In this document: in pieces, positions 15,108-23,616 of the stretch
Layout: each line of letters starts with the position of its first letter
Position numbering within the stretch: the first letter of the stretch is position 1
Source of the DNA: Lachnospiraceae bacterium
GTDB lineage: Bacteria > Bacillota > Clostridia > Lachnospirales > Lachnospiraceae
NCBI GenBank assembly: GCA_021770785.1
Contig: JAETQH010000034.1
Location: 1 to 46,253 of the forward strand
DNA: 46,253 nt
Direction of reading: 5' to 3'
Translations under genes and position numbers: made by a program
Notes under the pieces: generated by a model
Databases searched by the model: none
What the model was told of the DNA's origin: nothing
The model's input: the letters and a program-made list of their open reading frames with translations, nothing else

Positions 15108-15540
15108 ACAGGTAAGCTTTCATTTCCTCCGCTAAATGTTCCTCTAATTTGATAATATCCCTGCAAAAATCCTGTGCTTCTTCCTCCGCAGCCACGTATT
15201 CGTTGAGATAGCGGTAGAGGGTTTTAACTCCCATGTTGCAGCCGTCCGTAATTAAGCCGGCGCAAACTCTGTCGCTGTCCTCCATGGCAAGCTTTGCATT
15301 GGTTTTCATCCAGGACATGCCCTTTGCCATGGCGCTTGGGGCCTTTGTCTCGTCGCCGTATTTCTGCAGCTGGATATGGAGTTTGTCGCCGATGGTTTCG
15401 TGTTTTGTTTTAGAGGCGGAGAGAATGTCTTTCATTTTCTGGTCCTTAACTTTTTCTAAAACTTCATCAATGGAGTAAACTGCCATTTTAGTGCCGGAGT
15501 TGCATTCGCGGAGCAGATAGATGGTGTCTTTGTTAATCAT
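15106..15540 (-). CDS. Conserved helical protein, DUF2383/ferritin-like in appearance
   Basis: This 144-residue protein is almost wholly helical with regularly spaced Glu, Asp and His, for example KHETIGDKLHIQLQKYG, and a C-terminal EEEAQDFCRDIIKLEEHL. That pattern resembles four-helix bundles of the ferritin-like/DUF2383 kind, but I cannot assign metal ligands with confidence. The frame is open 49 codons upstream, but ATG at 15540 is preceded on the minus strand by AAGGAACG and begins with MINKDTIYLLRECN. It is likely cytosolic, with no signal peptide. Confidence 0.8.
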   Translation of the reverse strand: MINKDTIYLLRECNSGTKMAVYSIDEVLEKVKDQKMKDILSASKTKHETIGDKLHIQLQKYGDETKAPSAMAKGMSWMKTNAKLAMEDSDRVCAGLITDGCNMGVKTLYRYLNEYVAAEEEAQDFCRDIIKLEEHLAEEMKAYL

Positions 15541-15729
15541 AAGGGTTCGTTCCTTTCTTTCTTCTTTTTGGGTTAGTATCTGGGAAAAGAAAAAAACGAT
15601 ACTGGGATATTCTGGAAGCCCTCCGTATTTTATGAAAATTTTGGAAAAAGGTCGGGAAGCCACGGCAAAAATCCGGGCGGCTGTCATACAAATTTCCCGA
15701 ATTGTAAAAATATTTTTGTAATAACTGTC

Positions 15730-15758
15730 TTGTCACCTGTATAGATAAGTGCTATACT
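15730..15758 (+). promoter_or_regulatory. Promoter of the nadABC operon
   Basis: TTGTCA (15730-15735), a 17-base spacer and TATACT (15753-15758) are a near-consensus sigmaA promoter. Transcription would start near 15765, leaving a leader of about 115 bases. Confidence 0.85.
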
Positions 15759-15770
15759 AACTGTCAGTTA
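15758..15770. promoter_or_regulatory. Palindrome at the nadA start site, candidate NiaR operator
   Basis: TAACTGTCAGTTA is a perfect 13-base palindrome covering the end of the -10 and the transcription start. A niaR gene lies in the same cluster, so NiaR repression by niacin is the natural reading. A looser CTGACA/TGTCAG pair occurs at 15800-15823. Confidence 0.55.
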
Positions 15771-15779
15771 CATAAAAAT

Positions 15780-15855
15780 CGGCGGAACCGCCGCCGTCTC
15801 TGACACGGCGGGCAAACCTGTCAGGCGGCGCAGCTTTCCCGCCGGAGGGCACACA
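15780..15855 (+). promoter_or_regulatory. GC-rich structured leader of nadA
   Basis: The leader holds overlapping GC-rich inverted repeats (GGCGGAACCGCC, CCGCCGT/ACGGCGG, CTGACA/TGTCAG) in a region otherwise of moderate GC. It does not resemble NAD riboswitch classes that I know. The fold may be regulatory or just a terminator-like remnant. Confidence 0.4.
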
Positions 15856-15878
15856 AAAAGCAAAAAGGTTGAGGAACA

Positions 15879-16787
15879 ATGACAAAACAGGAAGAAATCA
15901 AACAATTAAAGCAGGAGAAAGATGCCGTTCTTCTCGCCCACTACTATGTCTCACCGGAGGTACAGGAAGTGGCGGATTATATCGGGGATTCTTTCTTCCT
16001 GAGCAAAAAAGCAACCGAACTATCCAACCGGACACTGGTATTCTGCGGCGTTTCCTTTATGGGAGAGAGCGCAAAGTTGTTAAATCCCGAAAAGACAGTG
16101 CTGCTGCCGGATGCGGCGGCGGACTGCCCCATGGCGCATATGGTGTCAAAGGAAACCGTAGAGGCGGCACGGGCAAAATACCCGGATTTGGCAGTGGTCT
16201 GCTATATCAATTCCACTGCGGAAATCAAGTCCTGGTCCGATGTATCGGTGACTTCCGCCAATGCGGTGGATATTGTGAGAAATCTGCCGAATAAGCATAT
16301 TTTATTTATTCCGGATAGGAATCTGGCAAGGCATGTGGCAGAACAGGTGCCGGAGAAGGAAATACATATCAATGAGGGCTACTGCCCCATTCACGAGACC
16401 ATGAAAGGGGAGGAAATCCTGGCATTAAAAAAGGAACACCCTGACGCAGAGGTGTTAGTCCACCCGGAATGCAATGCGAAGGTATTGGAATTAGCGGACT
16501 ATATTGGCTCCACCAGCGGTATCATTGCCTATGCGGGAAAGAGTGAAAAGAAGGAATTTATTATCGGAACGGAGGAAGGTGTTTCCTTTGCATTAAAGCA
16601 AAAGCGTCCCGATGCGTCCTTCTATTTTCCGAAAACAACCCCGGTCTGTGTGGATATGAAAAAAATTACCTTAGACAACATTATCCATGTATTAAATACA
16701 GGGGAAAATGCAGTTGCTGCTGACGAAAACACCGCAGAGCCGGCGAAAAAAACACTGACGAAGATGTTGGAATTAGCAGGGAAATGA
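15879..16787 (+). CDS. nadA: Quinolinate synthase
   Basis: NadA condenses iminoaspartate with dihydroxyacetone phosphate to make quinolinate using an oxygen-sensitive [4Fe-4S] cluster. The 302-residue length matches the short anaerobe-type NadA. The three cluster cysteines are Cys83 (ADCPMAH), Cys169 (GYCPIHE) and Cys257 (TPVCVDMK). Other family motifs seen are AHYYVSPEVQEVADYIGDS, YINSTAEIK and the VHPEC segment. It is first in nadA-nadB-nadC, 7 bases ahead of nadB, and carries the operon promoter with a candidate NiaR site. Confidence 0.97.
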   Translation: MTKQEEIKQLKQEKDAVLLAHYYVSPEVQEVADYIGDSFFLSKKATELSNRTLVFCGVSFMGESAKLLNPEKTVLLPDAAADCPMAHMVSKETVEAARAKYPDLAVVCYINSTAEIKSWSDVSVTSANAVDIVRNLPNKHILFIPDRNLARHVAEQVPEKEIHINEGYCPIHETMKGEEILALKKEHPDAEVLVHPECNAKVLELADYIGSTSGIIAYAGKSEKKEFIIGTEEGVSFALKQKRPDASFYFPKTTPVCVDMKKITLDNIIHVLNTGENAVAADENTAEPAKKTLTKMLELAGK

Positions 16788-16794
16788 GGCCTTT

Positions 16795-18009
16795 ATGAAA
16801 AATTATAATTATGACGTGGTAATCGCCGGATGCGGAGTGGCAGGGCTTTATACGGCGTTAAAGCTGCCCCGGGAGAAAAAAATATTAATGCTTTCGAAGG
16901 AAGATTTAGAAAGCTGCGATTCCATGTTAGCCCAGGGAGGTATCTGCGTCCTGTTAAATGAAGCGGACTACGATGCTTATTTTGAAGATACCATGCGGGC
17001 AGGACATTACGAGAACCGGAAAGAGAGCGTGGATATCATGATACGCTCCAGCCGGGATATCATTGACGATTTGCAAAAGCTTGGGGTGCGTTTTGCCCAA
17101 AAACCGGACGGAACCCTTGATTATACCAAAGAGGGAGCCCACTCTAAACCACGAATCTGCTACCACAAGGATATTACCGGAAAGGAAATCACAACCAACT
17201 TGCTTTCCCATGTGAAAAAACTGTCTAACGTCACCATTATGGAATACACCACCATGACGGACATTCTTGTTTCCGGAGAGGAATGTATCGGAATGGCTGC
17301 AAAGACAAGGGACGGGGAAGTGCTATATATTTACGCTGATGACACCATTCTGGCAACCGGGGGAATCGGCGGGCTTTATGCTCACTCTACGAATTTCCCC
17401 TGCCTGACGGGGGACGGCTGCCGGATTGCGGGGGAGCACGGGGTAGAGTTAGAGCATATGGATTATGTGCAGATACACCCCACCTGCCTTTACAGCGAAA
17501 AGCCGGGAAGAAGTTTTCTGATTTCCGAGTCGGCGCGGGGAGAGGGGGCAATACTGCTCAACAGCAAAGGGGAGCGTTTTGTCAATGAGCTTTTACCCAG
17601 GGATGTGGTGACCAAGGCAATTTTAGAGGAAATGGAAAAAGAGGGCACAGGCCATGTCTGGCTTTCCTTTGCCGGTGTGCCGAAGGAGACGATTTTAAAT
17701 CATTTCCCCAACATCTATGAGAAATGCTTAGAGGAAGGCTACGATTTGCTGAAAGAGCCGGTTCCGGTGGTTCCGGCGCAGCACTATTTTATGGGGGGCG
17801 TCCATGTGGATAAGAATTCCATGACCACTATGCCCCATTTATATGCCGTGGGAGAAACCAGTTGCAACGGTGTGCACGGGAAGAACCGTCTTGCCAGCAA
17901 CAGCCTGTTAGAGAGTCTGGTTTTTGCCAAACGGGCGGCAAAAGAGATTACCAGCACACAGAAAGGAAAGAAAGAATATGAATCCAATTACCATGCAGCT
18001 TGTTGCTGA
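16795..18009 (+). CDS. nadB: L-aspartate oxidase
   Basis: NadB oxidises L-aspartate to iminoaspartate, the substrate of NadA. The N-terminal FAD-binding motif is VVIAGCGVAGLYTALKL (about residues 8-24). SMLAQGGICVLL, the ILATGGIGGLY motif, the HPTCLY segment and HGKNRLASNSLLESL are all present. At 404 residues it is much shorter than the E. coli enzyme (about 540), with little of the C-terminal helical domain; short forms occur in Clostridia. In anaerobes fumarate rather than oxygen is the likely acceptor. The 3' end overlaps nadC by 32 bases. Confidence 0.95.
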   Translation: MKNYNYDVVIAGCGVAGLYTALKLPREKKILMLSKEDLESCDSMLAQGGICVLLNEADYDAYFEDTMRAGHYENRKESVDIMIRSSRDIIDDLQKLGVRFAQKPDGTLDYTKEGAHSKPRICYHKDITGKEITTNLLSHVKKLSNVTIMEYTTMTDILVSGEECIGMAAKTRDGEVLYIYADDTILATGGIGGLYAHSTNFPCLTGDGCRIAGEHGVELEHMDYVQIHPTCLYSEKPGRSFLISESARGEGAILLNSKGERFVNELLPRDVVTKAILEEMEKEGTGHVWLSFAGVPKETILNHFPNIYEKCLEEGYDLLKEPVPVVPAQHYFMGGVHVDKNSMTTMPHLYAVGETSCNGVHGKNRLASNSLLESLVFAKRAAKEITSTQKGKKEYESNYHAACC

Positions 18010-18850
18010 TAAATATATCCGTCTTGCTTTAGAGGAGGACATTCACAGCGAGGACGTATCCACCAATGCGGTGATGCCGGAGTACAAACCGGGAGAAGTG
18101 CAGCTGATTTGCAAGGAGGACGGCATTATCGCAGGGCTTCCTGTTTTTGAGCGGGTATTTACCCTGTTAGATGAGAATACCAAGGTGACTTTCCAGGAAA
18201 AGGACGGTAAAGTCATCCGGGATGGCGATAAAGTGGAAAAGGGGCAGCTTCTTGCCGTTGTCACAGGAGATATCCGGGTGCTTCTGTCCGGGGAGCGTAC
18301 CGCATTAAATTATTTACAGCGCATGAGCGGAATTGCAACCTACACCCACACCGTGTCGGGACTGTTATCCGGCACAAAGACGAAGCTTTTAGACACCAGA
18401 AAAACGACGCCCTGTATGCGTATTTTTGAGAAATATGCGGTGAAAGCAGGCGGTGGCTGCAATCACAGATACAACCTTTCCGACGGCGTTCTGTTAAAGG
18501 ACAACCACATAGACGCAGCAGGAGGAGTAAAAAAAGCCGTTTTAGCAGCAAAAGAATATGCTCCTTTTGTCCGCAAAATTGAGGTGGAAACCGAGAACCT
18601 TGACATGGTAAAAGAAGCCGTGGAGGCAGGAGCCGACATCATTATGCTTGATAATATGACACCGGAGATGATGGCTGAGGCAATCCGTATCATCGACGGC
18701 AGGGCGGAGACGGAATGCTCCGGAAATATTACCAAAGAAAATATCAAAACCATTACGGAGCTGGGAGTAGACTATGTTTCCAGCGGAGCGCTGACTCATT
18801 CTGCACCAATTCTTGATATTAGCTTAAAGCATTTAAAGGTACTCGGATAA
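17978..18850 (+). CDS. nadC: Nicotinate-nucleotide pyrophosphorylase (quinolinate phosphoribosyltransferase)
   Basis: NadC converts quinolinate and PRPP to nicotinate mononucleotide, the last step of the operon's pathway. The 290-residue protein shows the family motifs EEDIHSEDVSTNA, the basic active-site stretch GERTALNYLQRMSGIAT, LLDTRKTTPCMR, KAGGGCNHRYNLSDGVLLKDNH and the C-terminal GVDYVSSGALTHS. ATG 17978 is chosen over an upstream in-frame ATG because it has a good AGAAAGGAAAG site and yields the family's N-terminus; it lies inside the end of nadB, implying coupled translation. Confidence 0.96.
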   Translation: MNPITMQLVADKYIRLALEEDIHSEDVSTNAVMPEYKPGEVQLICKEDGIIAGLPVFERVFTLLDENTKVTFQEKDGKVIRDGDKVEKGQLLAVVTGDIRVLLSGERTALNYLQRMSGIATYTHTVSGLLSGTKTKLLDTRKTTPCMRIFEKYAVKAGGGCNHRYNLSDGVLLKDNHIDAAGGVKKAVLAAKEYAPFVRKIEVETENLDMVKEAVEAGADIIMLDNMTPEMMAEAIRIIDGRAETECSGNITKENIKTITELGVDYVSSGALTHSAPILDISLKHLKVLG

Positions 18851-18935
18851 AGAAGAGACTTTTAGTACAGTCCGTCAGGAAAGAAAATGCAGGAAAGCTA
18901 TCAATTTTTTATAGAAAATCAGAAAGGAGTTTGCA

Positions 18936-19475
18936 ATGGAAAAGGAAATGACAGGAGCAGATAGAAGAAAGCTGCTGATATCCATGATGCGGGAGACAGA
19001 TCAGCCAGTGTCAGGTACTGCCCTTGGAAAGAAGACAGGAGTCAGCAGGCAGGTGATCGTACAGGATATTGCATTGCTTCGGACCGAAGGATATCCCATC
19101 GTTTCCACAGCCAGAGGATATATGATAGACAAGCCCCGGGAAGTGTACCGGGTCATAAAGGTCTGCCACACCAACGAGCAGGTGGAGGACGAGCTTACGA
19201 CGATTGTTGATTTGGGCGGCAGTGTGGCAAATGTCATGGTAAATCACCGGGTTTACGGCATGTTAGACGCTCCCTTGGAGATTAAGAACCGCAGGGACGT
19301 GGCGAAGTTTGTCAATGATTTAAAGACAGGAAAATCCACCTCGCTGCTAAATGTCACTTCCGGCTATCATTTTCATAAAATCAGTGCGGAGTCGGAGGAA
19401 ATTCTGGATGAAATCGAAGAAGCGCTGCGGCAGAAAAATTATCTGGCGGAGCTTCTGCCCTATGAAATGGTTTAG
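18936..19475 (+). CDS. niaR: NAD biosynthesis transcriptional repressor NiaR
   Basis: NiaR represses NAD synthesis and niacin uptake genes when bound to nicotinic acid. The 179-residue protein has an N-terminal HTH_11 domain (RRKLLISMMRETDQPVSG and SRQVIVQDIALLRTEGYPI) and a C-terminal 3H domain. By analogy with the Thermotoga TM1602 structure, the metal ligands would be His78, Glu86, His145 and His147. AAAGGAG lies before the ATG. It follows nadC by 85 bases, so it may be co-transcribed with, and feed back on, the operon through the palindrome at 15758. Confidence 0.94.
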   Translation: MEKEMTGADRRKLLISMMRETDQPVSGTALGKKTGVSRQVIVQDIALLRTEGYPIVSTARGYMIDKPREVYRVIKVCHTNEQVEDELTTIVDLGGSVANVMVNHRVYGMLDAPLEIKNRRDVAKFVNDLKTGKSTSLLNVTSGYHFHKISAESEEILDEIEEALRQKNYLAELLPYEMV

Positions 19476-19487
19476 CGCCGATTCAAT

Positions 19488-19516
19488 TTGACAGGTATTC
19501 CTTTTTTCAGTAAAAT
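19488..19516 (+). promoter_or_regulatory. Promoter before the GtrII-like gene
   Basis: TTGACA (19488-19493), 17 bases and TAAAAT (19511-19516) form a near-consensus sigmaA promoter about 70 bases before the start codon. Confidence 0.8.
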
Positions 19517-19586
19517 CTTTATTAACCGCAGCAGCTGCCGGAAAATCTCTGGGAACGGCTGTGAATGAAGGGAAAAAGGAGTAACG

Positions 19587-21179
19587 TTGAGAATGGCATC
19601 GATAAAAACACCTGATTTTTATATCAAGGATTGGTATCAAAAGAAAACAACAGCAGTAAAAACCGCTTTTTTTGCTGCTGTTATTTTTGGTCTTATGACA
19701 CATCTTTATCAGTTTACCAACAAACTATACAATTATGACGAATTAGCCAACACCCCCAGCGGAAACGGAGCCAGCGTGGAGCAGGGAAGATGGTTTTTAA
19801 AATGGATGGGTAATATCCTGGTGAAATATACCGGGGGCGTTTATTCCCTGCCTTTGTTAAACGGGCTGCTTTCCCTGCTGTTGTTAGCGGTGTCGGCAGC
19901 CTTGATTGCAGAAATGTTTCAGGTCAGCCACTGGATACCGGCAGCATTTATCGGTGGCTTTACCGTGGTGTTCCCGTCGGTGGTCTGCATGTTTTTCTAT
20001 ATGTTTACGTCGGTATTTTACGCCATCGGCATTTTATTCAGCGTATTAGCGGCGTATTTTGTGGTACGTTATCCAAAGAGCATTCCGGCGCATATTGGGG
20101 CAGTCCTGCTGTTAGCCTGTTCCCTGGGGATTTATCAGGCATATTTTCCCAATGCAGTGTGCCTTCTTGTGATATCCGTGATTTTGCTGTCTGCCTTCCG
20201 GGAAGAAAACAGGACATGGAAAAACGTATTTTTTACGGCGCTGCGCTATGTGGGAGTTCTGGCAGCAGGAATGGTAGTTTATTTTCTCATCAATATGGTG
20301 GTATTAAAGGCCAACGGCGTGGAAATGATTAGCTATCAGGGCGGCGCAAGTATGGGTCAGATTACACTACGGCAGTTTTTGTCGGCGGTGAAGCGCTGCT
20401 ACCGGGACTTTATTGCCCTTGGCAATGACAATGTGTTGGTGTTGAATGCCACTGGGGTCTTAAGAGTCTGCTACTGGCTGGTGATGGGACTGTTTGCGGT
20501 AAGCGCCCTGTTGCTGGTGGTGTTTGAAAAGAAAGACTGGCTGAAAAAGGCAATCATGGCTGCCGGATTTTTAGCCCTTCCGGTGGCAATGTTCCTGGTT
20601 TATATCATGGCGCCGGACGCCCAGACCTACACGCTGATGGGATATGCGGTGGTATATCTTCTGATTTTCTTTGCGGTGTGGACGGATTATTACAGTAGAA
20701 AAGTGCACTGCAAGGGAGAACTGCGGGTCGGGTTTACGTGGGTGGCAGAGATTATCTGCTTTGTTATGCTGGCAACCTATATCTGGTATGGAAATGGCTG
20801 CTACATGTCTTTAGAATATACGAAAAATCATGATATGGCGTATTTCCAGACCATGATTACCCAGATTAAGAGCGTGGAAGGTTATGAGGATAATCTTCCA
20901 GTGGCATTTGTGGGAGACACCATTGAGGACGCCACCAATACCCAGGGCAGCCTTATGGGTCCGGTGTTCGGAATCAACGGAAAAGCAGAGTCCAATGTCA
21001 ACTCCTTTTCCAGAAGCCACATTATTATTGAGTATCTCGGCTTTGCGCCGACGATTTGCGGGTATGAGGAAACCAAAGCTCTCAGGGAGTTAGAGGAAGT
21101 GAAAAATATGCCGAGTTACCCGGATGACGGCTCTATACAGATAATAGATAATATTATTGTGGTGAAATTTTCGGATTAA
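19587..21179 (+). CDS. Glucosyltransferase GtrII-like membrane protein
   Basis: This 530-residue protein has about 11 to 12 hydrophobic helices. After the first helix it has NYDELANTPSGNGASVEQGRW, where an early acidic pair in an extracytoplasmic loop and an Arg-Trp pair resemble the GtrII family (GT-C fold) that glucosylates polyprenyl-linked sugars or surface glycans. The soluble C-terminal stretch of about 90 residues lies outside. Start: TTG 19587 has AAGGAGT at five bases; ATG 19593, two codons on, is the alternative. The next gene is another large membrane protein of GT-C appearance, and both may modify cell-surface polymers. The substrate is not predictable. Confidence 0.78.
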   Translation: MRMASIKTPDFYIKDWYQKKTTAVKTAFFAAVIFGLMTHLYQFTNKLYNYDELANTPSGNGASVEQGRWFLKWMGNILVKYTGGVYSLPLLNGLLSLLLLAVSAALIAEMFQVSHWIPAAFIGGFTVVFPSVVCMFFYMFTSVFYAIGILFSVLAAYFVVRYPKSIPAHIGAVLLLACSLGIYQAYFPNAVCLLVISVILLSAFREENRTWKNVFFTALRYVGVLAAGMVVYFLINMVVLKANGVEMISYQGGASMGQITLRQFLSAVKRCYRDFIALGNDNVLVLNATGVLRVCYWLVMGLFAVSALLLVVFEKKDWLKKAIMAAGFLALPVAMFLVYIMAPDAQTYTLMGYAVVYLLIFFAVWTDYYSRKVHCKGELRVGFTWVAEIICFVMLATYIWYGNGCYMSLEYTKNHDMAYFQTMITQIKSVEGYEDNLPVAFVGDTIEDATNTQGSLMGPVFGINGKAESNVNSFSRSHIIIEYLGFAPTICGYEETKALRELEEVKNMPSYPDDGSIQIIDNIIVVKFSD

Positions 21180-21267
21180 GATAAAACGAAAAATAATACA
21201 GTGATGAAATTTTAAGATTGCAGGTAAAGCGGAAAATAATAAGGTGGGGAGAACGGAGCAGAGACAC

Positions 21268-23535
21268 ATGAGGAAAACAGAAGAGAATAAGAACAGAAAC
21301 AGAATCATCTTAGGAGTAGTACTGGTGTTACAACTCCTTATCCTTGTGGCTGGTTTCGTTGGGATTTTTCGGACAGAGCGCTTTTATCAGGCGTTTGTCG
21401 GGACAGAATTTCCAACGGGGGAGAGCACCATTGCCCTGGCGAAGGGTTCTTATGAAGTAACCGTGGCTTATGAAATGAATGTGGACGCCGTTCGTATCAC
21501 GCCTATGTTTGAGGCTGGCTACGGGGCGGATTATGCAGAAAGTATTCTCCTGCAAAAAGAATATGAATTTAAAACCTTTGAGATGCTGCTTCCGGCAAGC
21601 GCCGAAACCGTTTATTTTCAGCTGCCGAAATTAGAAAACCCGGAGGATTTCACCATAACTTCGGCGGAGATAAGAGAGACAAACCAGGCAGACCGTGTGG
21701 TCTTTTTTGTGCTGTTAATCTTCTTTGTCCTAGTGGATGTATTTTTTTATCTGAGGGATAAAAAACAGATATTTGCCGGGCTGACGAAGGAACAGAAGGG
21801 GACGGGTGTCTGTGTGGGGCTTATCATTTTGTTTTCCTGCGTTCCTCTGTACGTGAATTATCTCACCGGCGGGCATGACTTAACCTTTCATCTTATGCGG
21901 ATTGAGGGTTTGGCGGAGGGCTTGCGTCAGGGGCAGTTTCCGGTGAAAATGCAGCCCTTATGGCTGAATGATTATGGTTATCCTGTTTCCGTTATGTATG
22001 GGGATTTGTTTTTATATCTGCCGGCATTGCTCCGTATCATTGGCTTTTCCCTGCAAAGCTGCTATAAAATATATCTGGTCTTTATCCAGATAGTCACGGC
22101 AGTGACTTCCTATGTATGCCTGAAAGAGGTGGCGGATAACCGCAAGCTGGGGGTAGTGGGCTGCTTTCTTTATATGTTTGCCACAAACCGTATCACCAAT
22201 ATGTTTTACCGGAGCGCGGTGGGGGAATTTACGGCGCTGGCGTTTCTGCCGCTGGTCTTTTTGGGACTTTGGTATCTTCTGGGAAAGGAAGAAACGGAGG
22301 AAGGGGACAGGAAAAAGGCATTCTATCTGCTGGCGGCAGGCTATACCTGTATGCTGCAGTCACATCTTCTGAGTTTTAATATTGCCATTATTTTTTCTCT
22401 GCTGTACTGCCTGATAAGCGGGAAAAGATTCCTCAAAAATTTTGTGTTTCTGGTAAAAACAGCTCTGGTGACTATTGGGTTAAATCTCTGCTTTTTGGTG
22501 CCTATGGCAGACTATATGCTGTCCCACGACATGAAGGTAAAATTTGCTGCTAATATTGAAAATATGCAGGAGCATGGCTTGTTTTTGTCACAGATGTTCC
22601 AAATGTTCTGCTTCCCGGTGAGCGGTTCCGGTAACGTGATGAGCGGCGTGGGCGGCGATATGGCGGTGGGAATCGGGATGAGCTTTATGCTGATTTTGGC
22701 GTTGTTTTGCTGGGAGATACTGACCTTTTTTATCCGCAGGAAAAAAGAGGAGGCGGCGGTGCAGCTAAAGTTGGCACAGCCGGTGAAAATTCTTGTTCTG
22801 TTTTGCCTTTCCCTGCTGATGTCCTGCTATTTCTTCCCCTGGAATGCCCTTGGGAAACTGCCTGGGCTTGGCGGATTTTTGACGCCTTATCAGTTTGCAT
22901 GGCGTTTTATCGGGATTGCCACGTTTTTGGGTGTGGTGCTGGCAATGTACGCCCTGAAGTTTCTGGAAAAACTGACAGACCACACCATAAAGGTGGGGGC
23001 AATAGCGGTGCTTTGTACCCTTACCTTAATCGGCTCCCAGTATCTTGTGGACAATAAGCTGTCGACCGGGGAGATGGTAAAGGTCACAAGCGCAGCCTCC
23101 ATTGACACCAGAGGGGCGGTGGCAGGAGGGGAGTATCTTTTTGTGGAATCCTCGGTTTTACTGATTGGAAATCCCAATCCTGTGCCAGAAAATGACACAG
23201 ATCTTGTGATAGAGAATTTTGAAAAAAAAGACAGCGCAGTTACCATGGTTTGTGAAAATCTGTTGTCAGAAGAACGGAACATTCAGGTACCCTTTTTAGA
23301 TTACAAAGGCTACCGTGCGATAAATAAAGAAACCGGAGAGCAGCTTTCCCTAGTGAGCGATGAACAGCATGTGCTGTCCGTGGTGCTGCCGGGAAATTTC
23401 CGGGGAGAGGTGGAAGTGGCATTTCATCAGCCCTGGTACTGGAGAGCGGCGGAGCTGCTGTCACTGGTAGTGCTGCTGGTTTTATTTCATAAAGCACGTT
23501 GGAAAGCGCAGATATTTGCATTTCACAGCAGATAA
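21268..23535 (+). CDS. Large polytopic membrane protein, PTPS-related/GT-C-like
   Basis: The 755-residue protein starts with one membrane helix, an extracytoplasmic domain of roughly 110 residues, then at least ten more helices and a C-terminal extracytoplasmic domain ending near a last helix. The segment GGHDLTFHLMRIEGLAEGLR, followed by FPVKMQPLWLNDYGYPVSV, matches the '6-pyruvoyl-tetrahydropterin synthase-related' membrane family (PF10131), which looks like a GT-C glycosyltransferase rather than a pterin enzyme. ATG 21268 is preferred over GTG 21244 because GGAG lies 9 bases before it. It probably acts on surface polysaccharide or lipid-linked sugar. Confidence 0.75.
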   Translation: MRKTEENKNRNRIILGVVLVLQLLILVAGFVGIFRTERFYQAFVGTEFPTGESTIALAKGSYEVTVAYEMNVDAVRITPMFEAGYGADYAESILLQKEYEFKTFEMLLPASAETVYFQLPKLENPEDFTITSAEIRETNQADRVVFFVLLIFFVLVDVFFYLRDKKQIFAGLTKEQKGTGVCVGLIILFSCVPLYVNYLTGGHDLTFHLMRIEGLAEGLRQGQFPVKMQPLWLNDYGYPVSVMYGDLFLYLPALLRIIGFSLQSCYKIYLVFIQIVTAVTSYVCLKEVADNRKLGVVGCFLYMFATNRITNMFYRSAVGEFTALAFLPLVFLGLWYLLGKEETEEGDRKKAFYLLAAGYTCMLQSHLLSFNIAIIFSLLYCLISGKRFLKNFVFLVKTALVTIGLNLCFLVPMADYMLSHDMKVKFAANIENMQEHGLFLSQMFQMFCFPVSGSGNVMSGVGGDMAVGIGMSFMLILALFCWEILTFFIRRKKEEAAVQLKLAQPVKILVLFCLSLLMSCYFFPWNALGKLPGLGGFLTPYQFAWRFIGIATFLGVVLAMYALKFLEKLTDHTIKVGAIAVLCTLTLIGSQYLVDNKLSTGEMVKVTSAASIDTRGAVAGGEYLFVESSVLLIGNPNPVPENDTDLVIENFEKKDSAVTMVCENLLSEERNIQVPFLDYKGYRAINKETGEQLSLVSDEQHVLSVVLPGNFRGEVEVAFHQPWYWRAAELLSLVVLLVLFHKARWKAQIFAFHSR

Positions 23536-23547
23536 TTGCATTTCACA
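23508..23547. repeat. Tandem 20-bp direct repeat upstream of the hydrolase-LytTR operon
   Basis: GCAGATATTTGCATTTCACA (23508-23527) is followed directly by GCAGATAATTGCATTTCACA (23528-23547), one mismatch in 20. The repeat ends 10 bases before the -35 box at 23558 and covers the stop codon of the preceding gene. A 20-base period puts both copies on the same face of the helix, as expected of LytTR-type regulator sites. Confidence 0.9.
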
Positions 23548-23557
23548 TACCAAAAAC

Positions 23558-23585
23558 TTGAATCCTCTTTTTCTGCTGATATAAT
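23558..23585 (+). promoter_or_regulatory. Promoter of the hydrolase-LytTR-DUF3021 operon
   Basis: TTGAAT (23558-23563), a 16-base spacer and a perfect TATAAT (23580-23585). The direct repeat at 23508-23547 lies immediately upstream, in an activator position. Confidence 0.75.
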
Positions 23586-23616
23586 GATGATATCAAAAGA
23601 AATGAGGAGAATTAAC

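Noticed and set aside
15780..15855. NAD-type riboswitch before nadA
   Set aside because: The leader has stems but no match to NAD-I or NAD-II cores that I can recall, and a NiaR repressor gene is at hand.
23508..23547. Target-site duplication from an insertion
   Set aside because: The two copies are directly adjacent with nothing between them, so they cannot flank an inserted element; promoter location fits a regulator site better.
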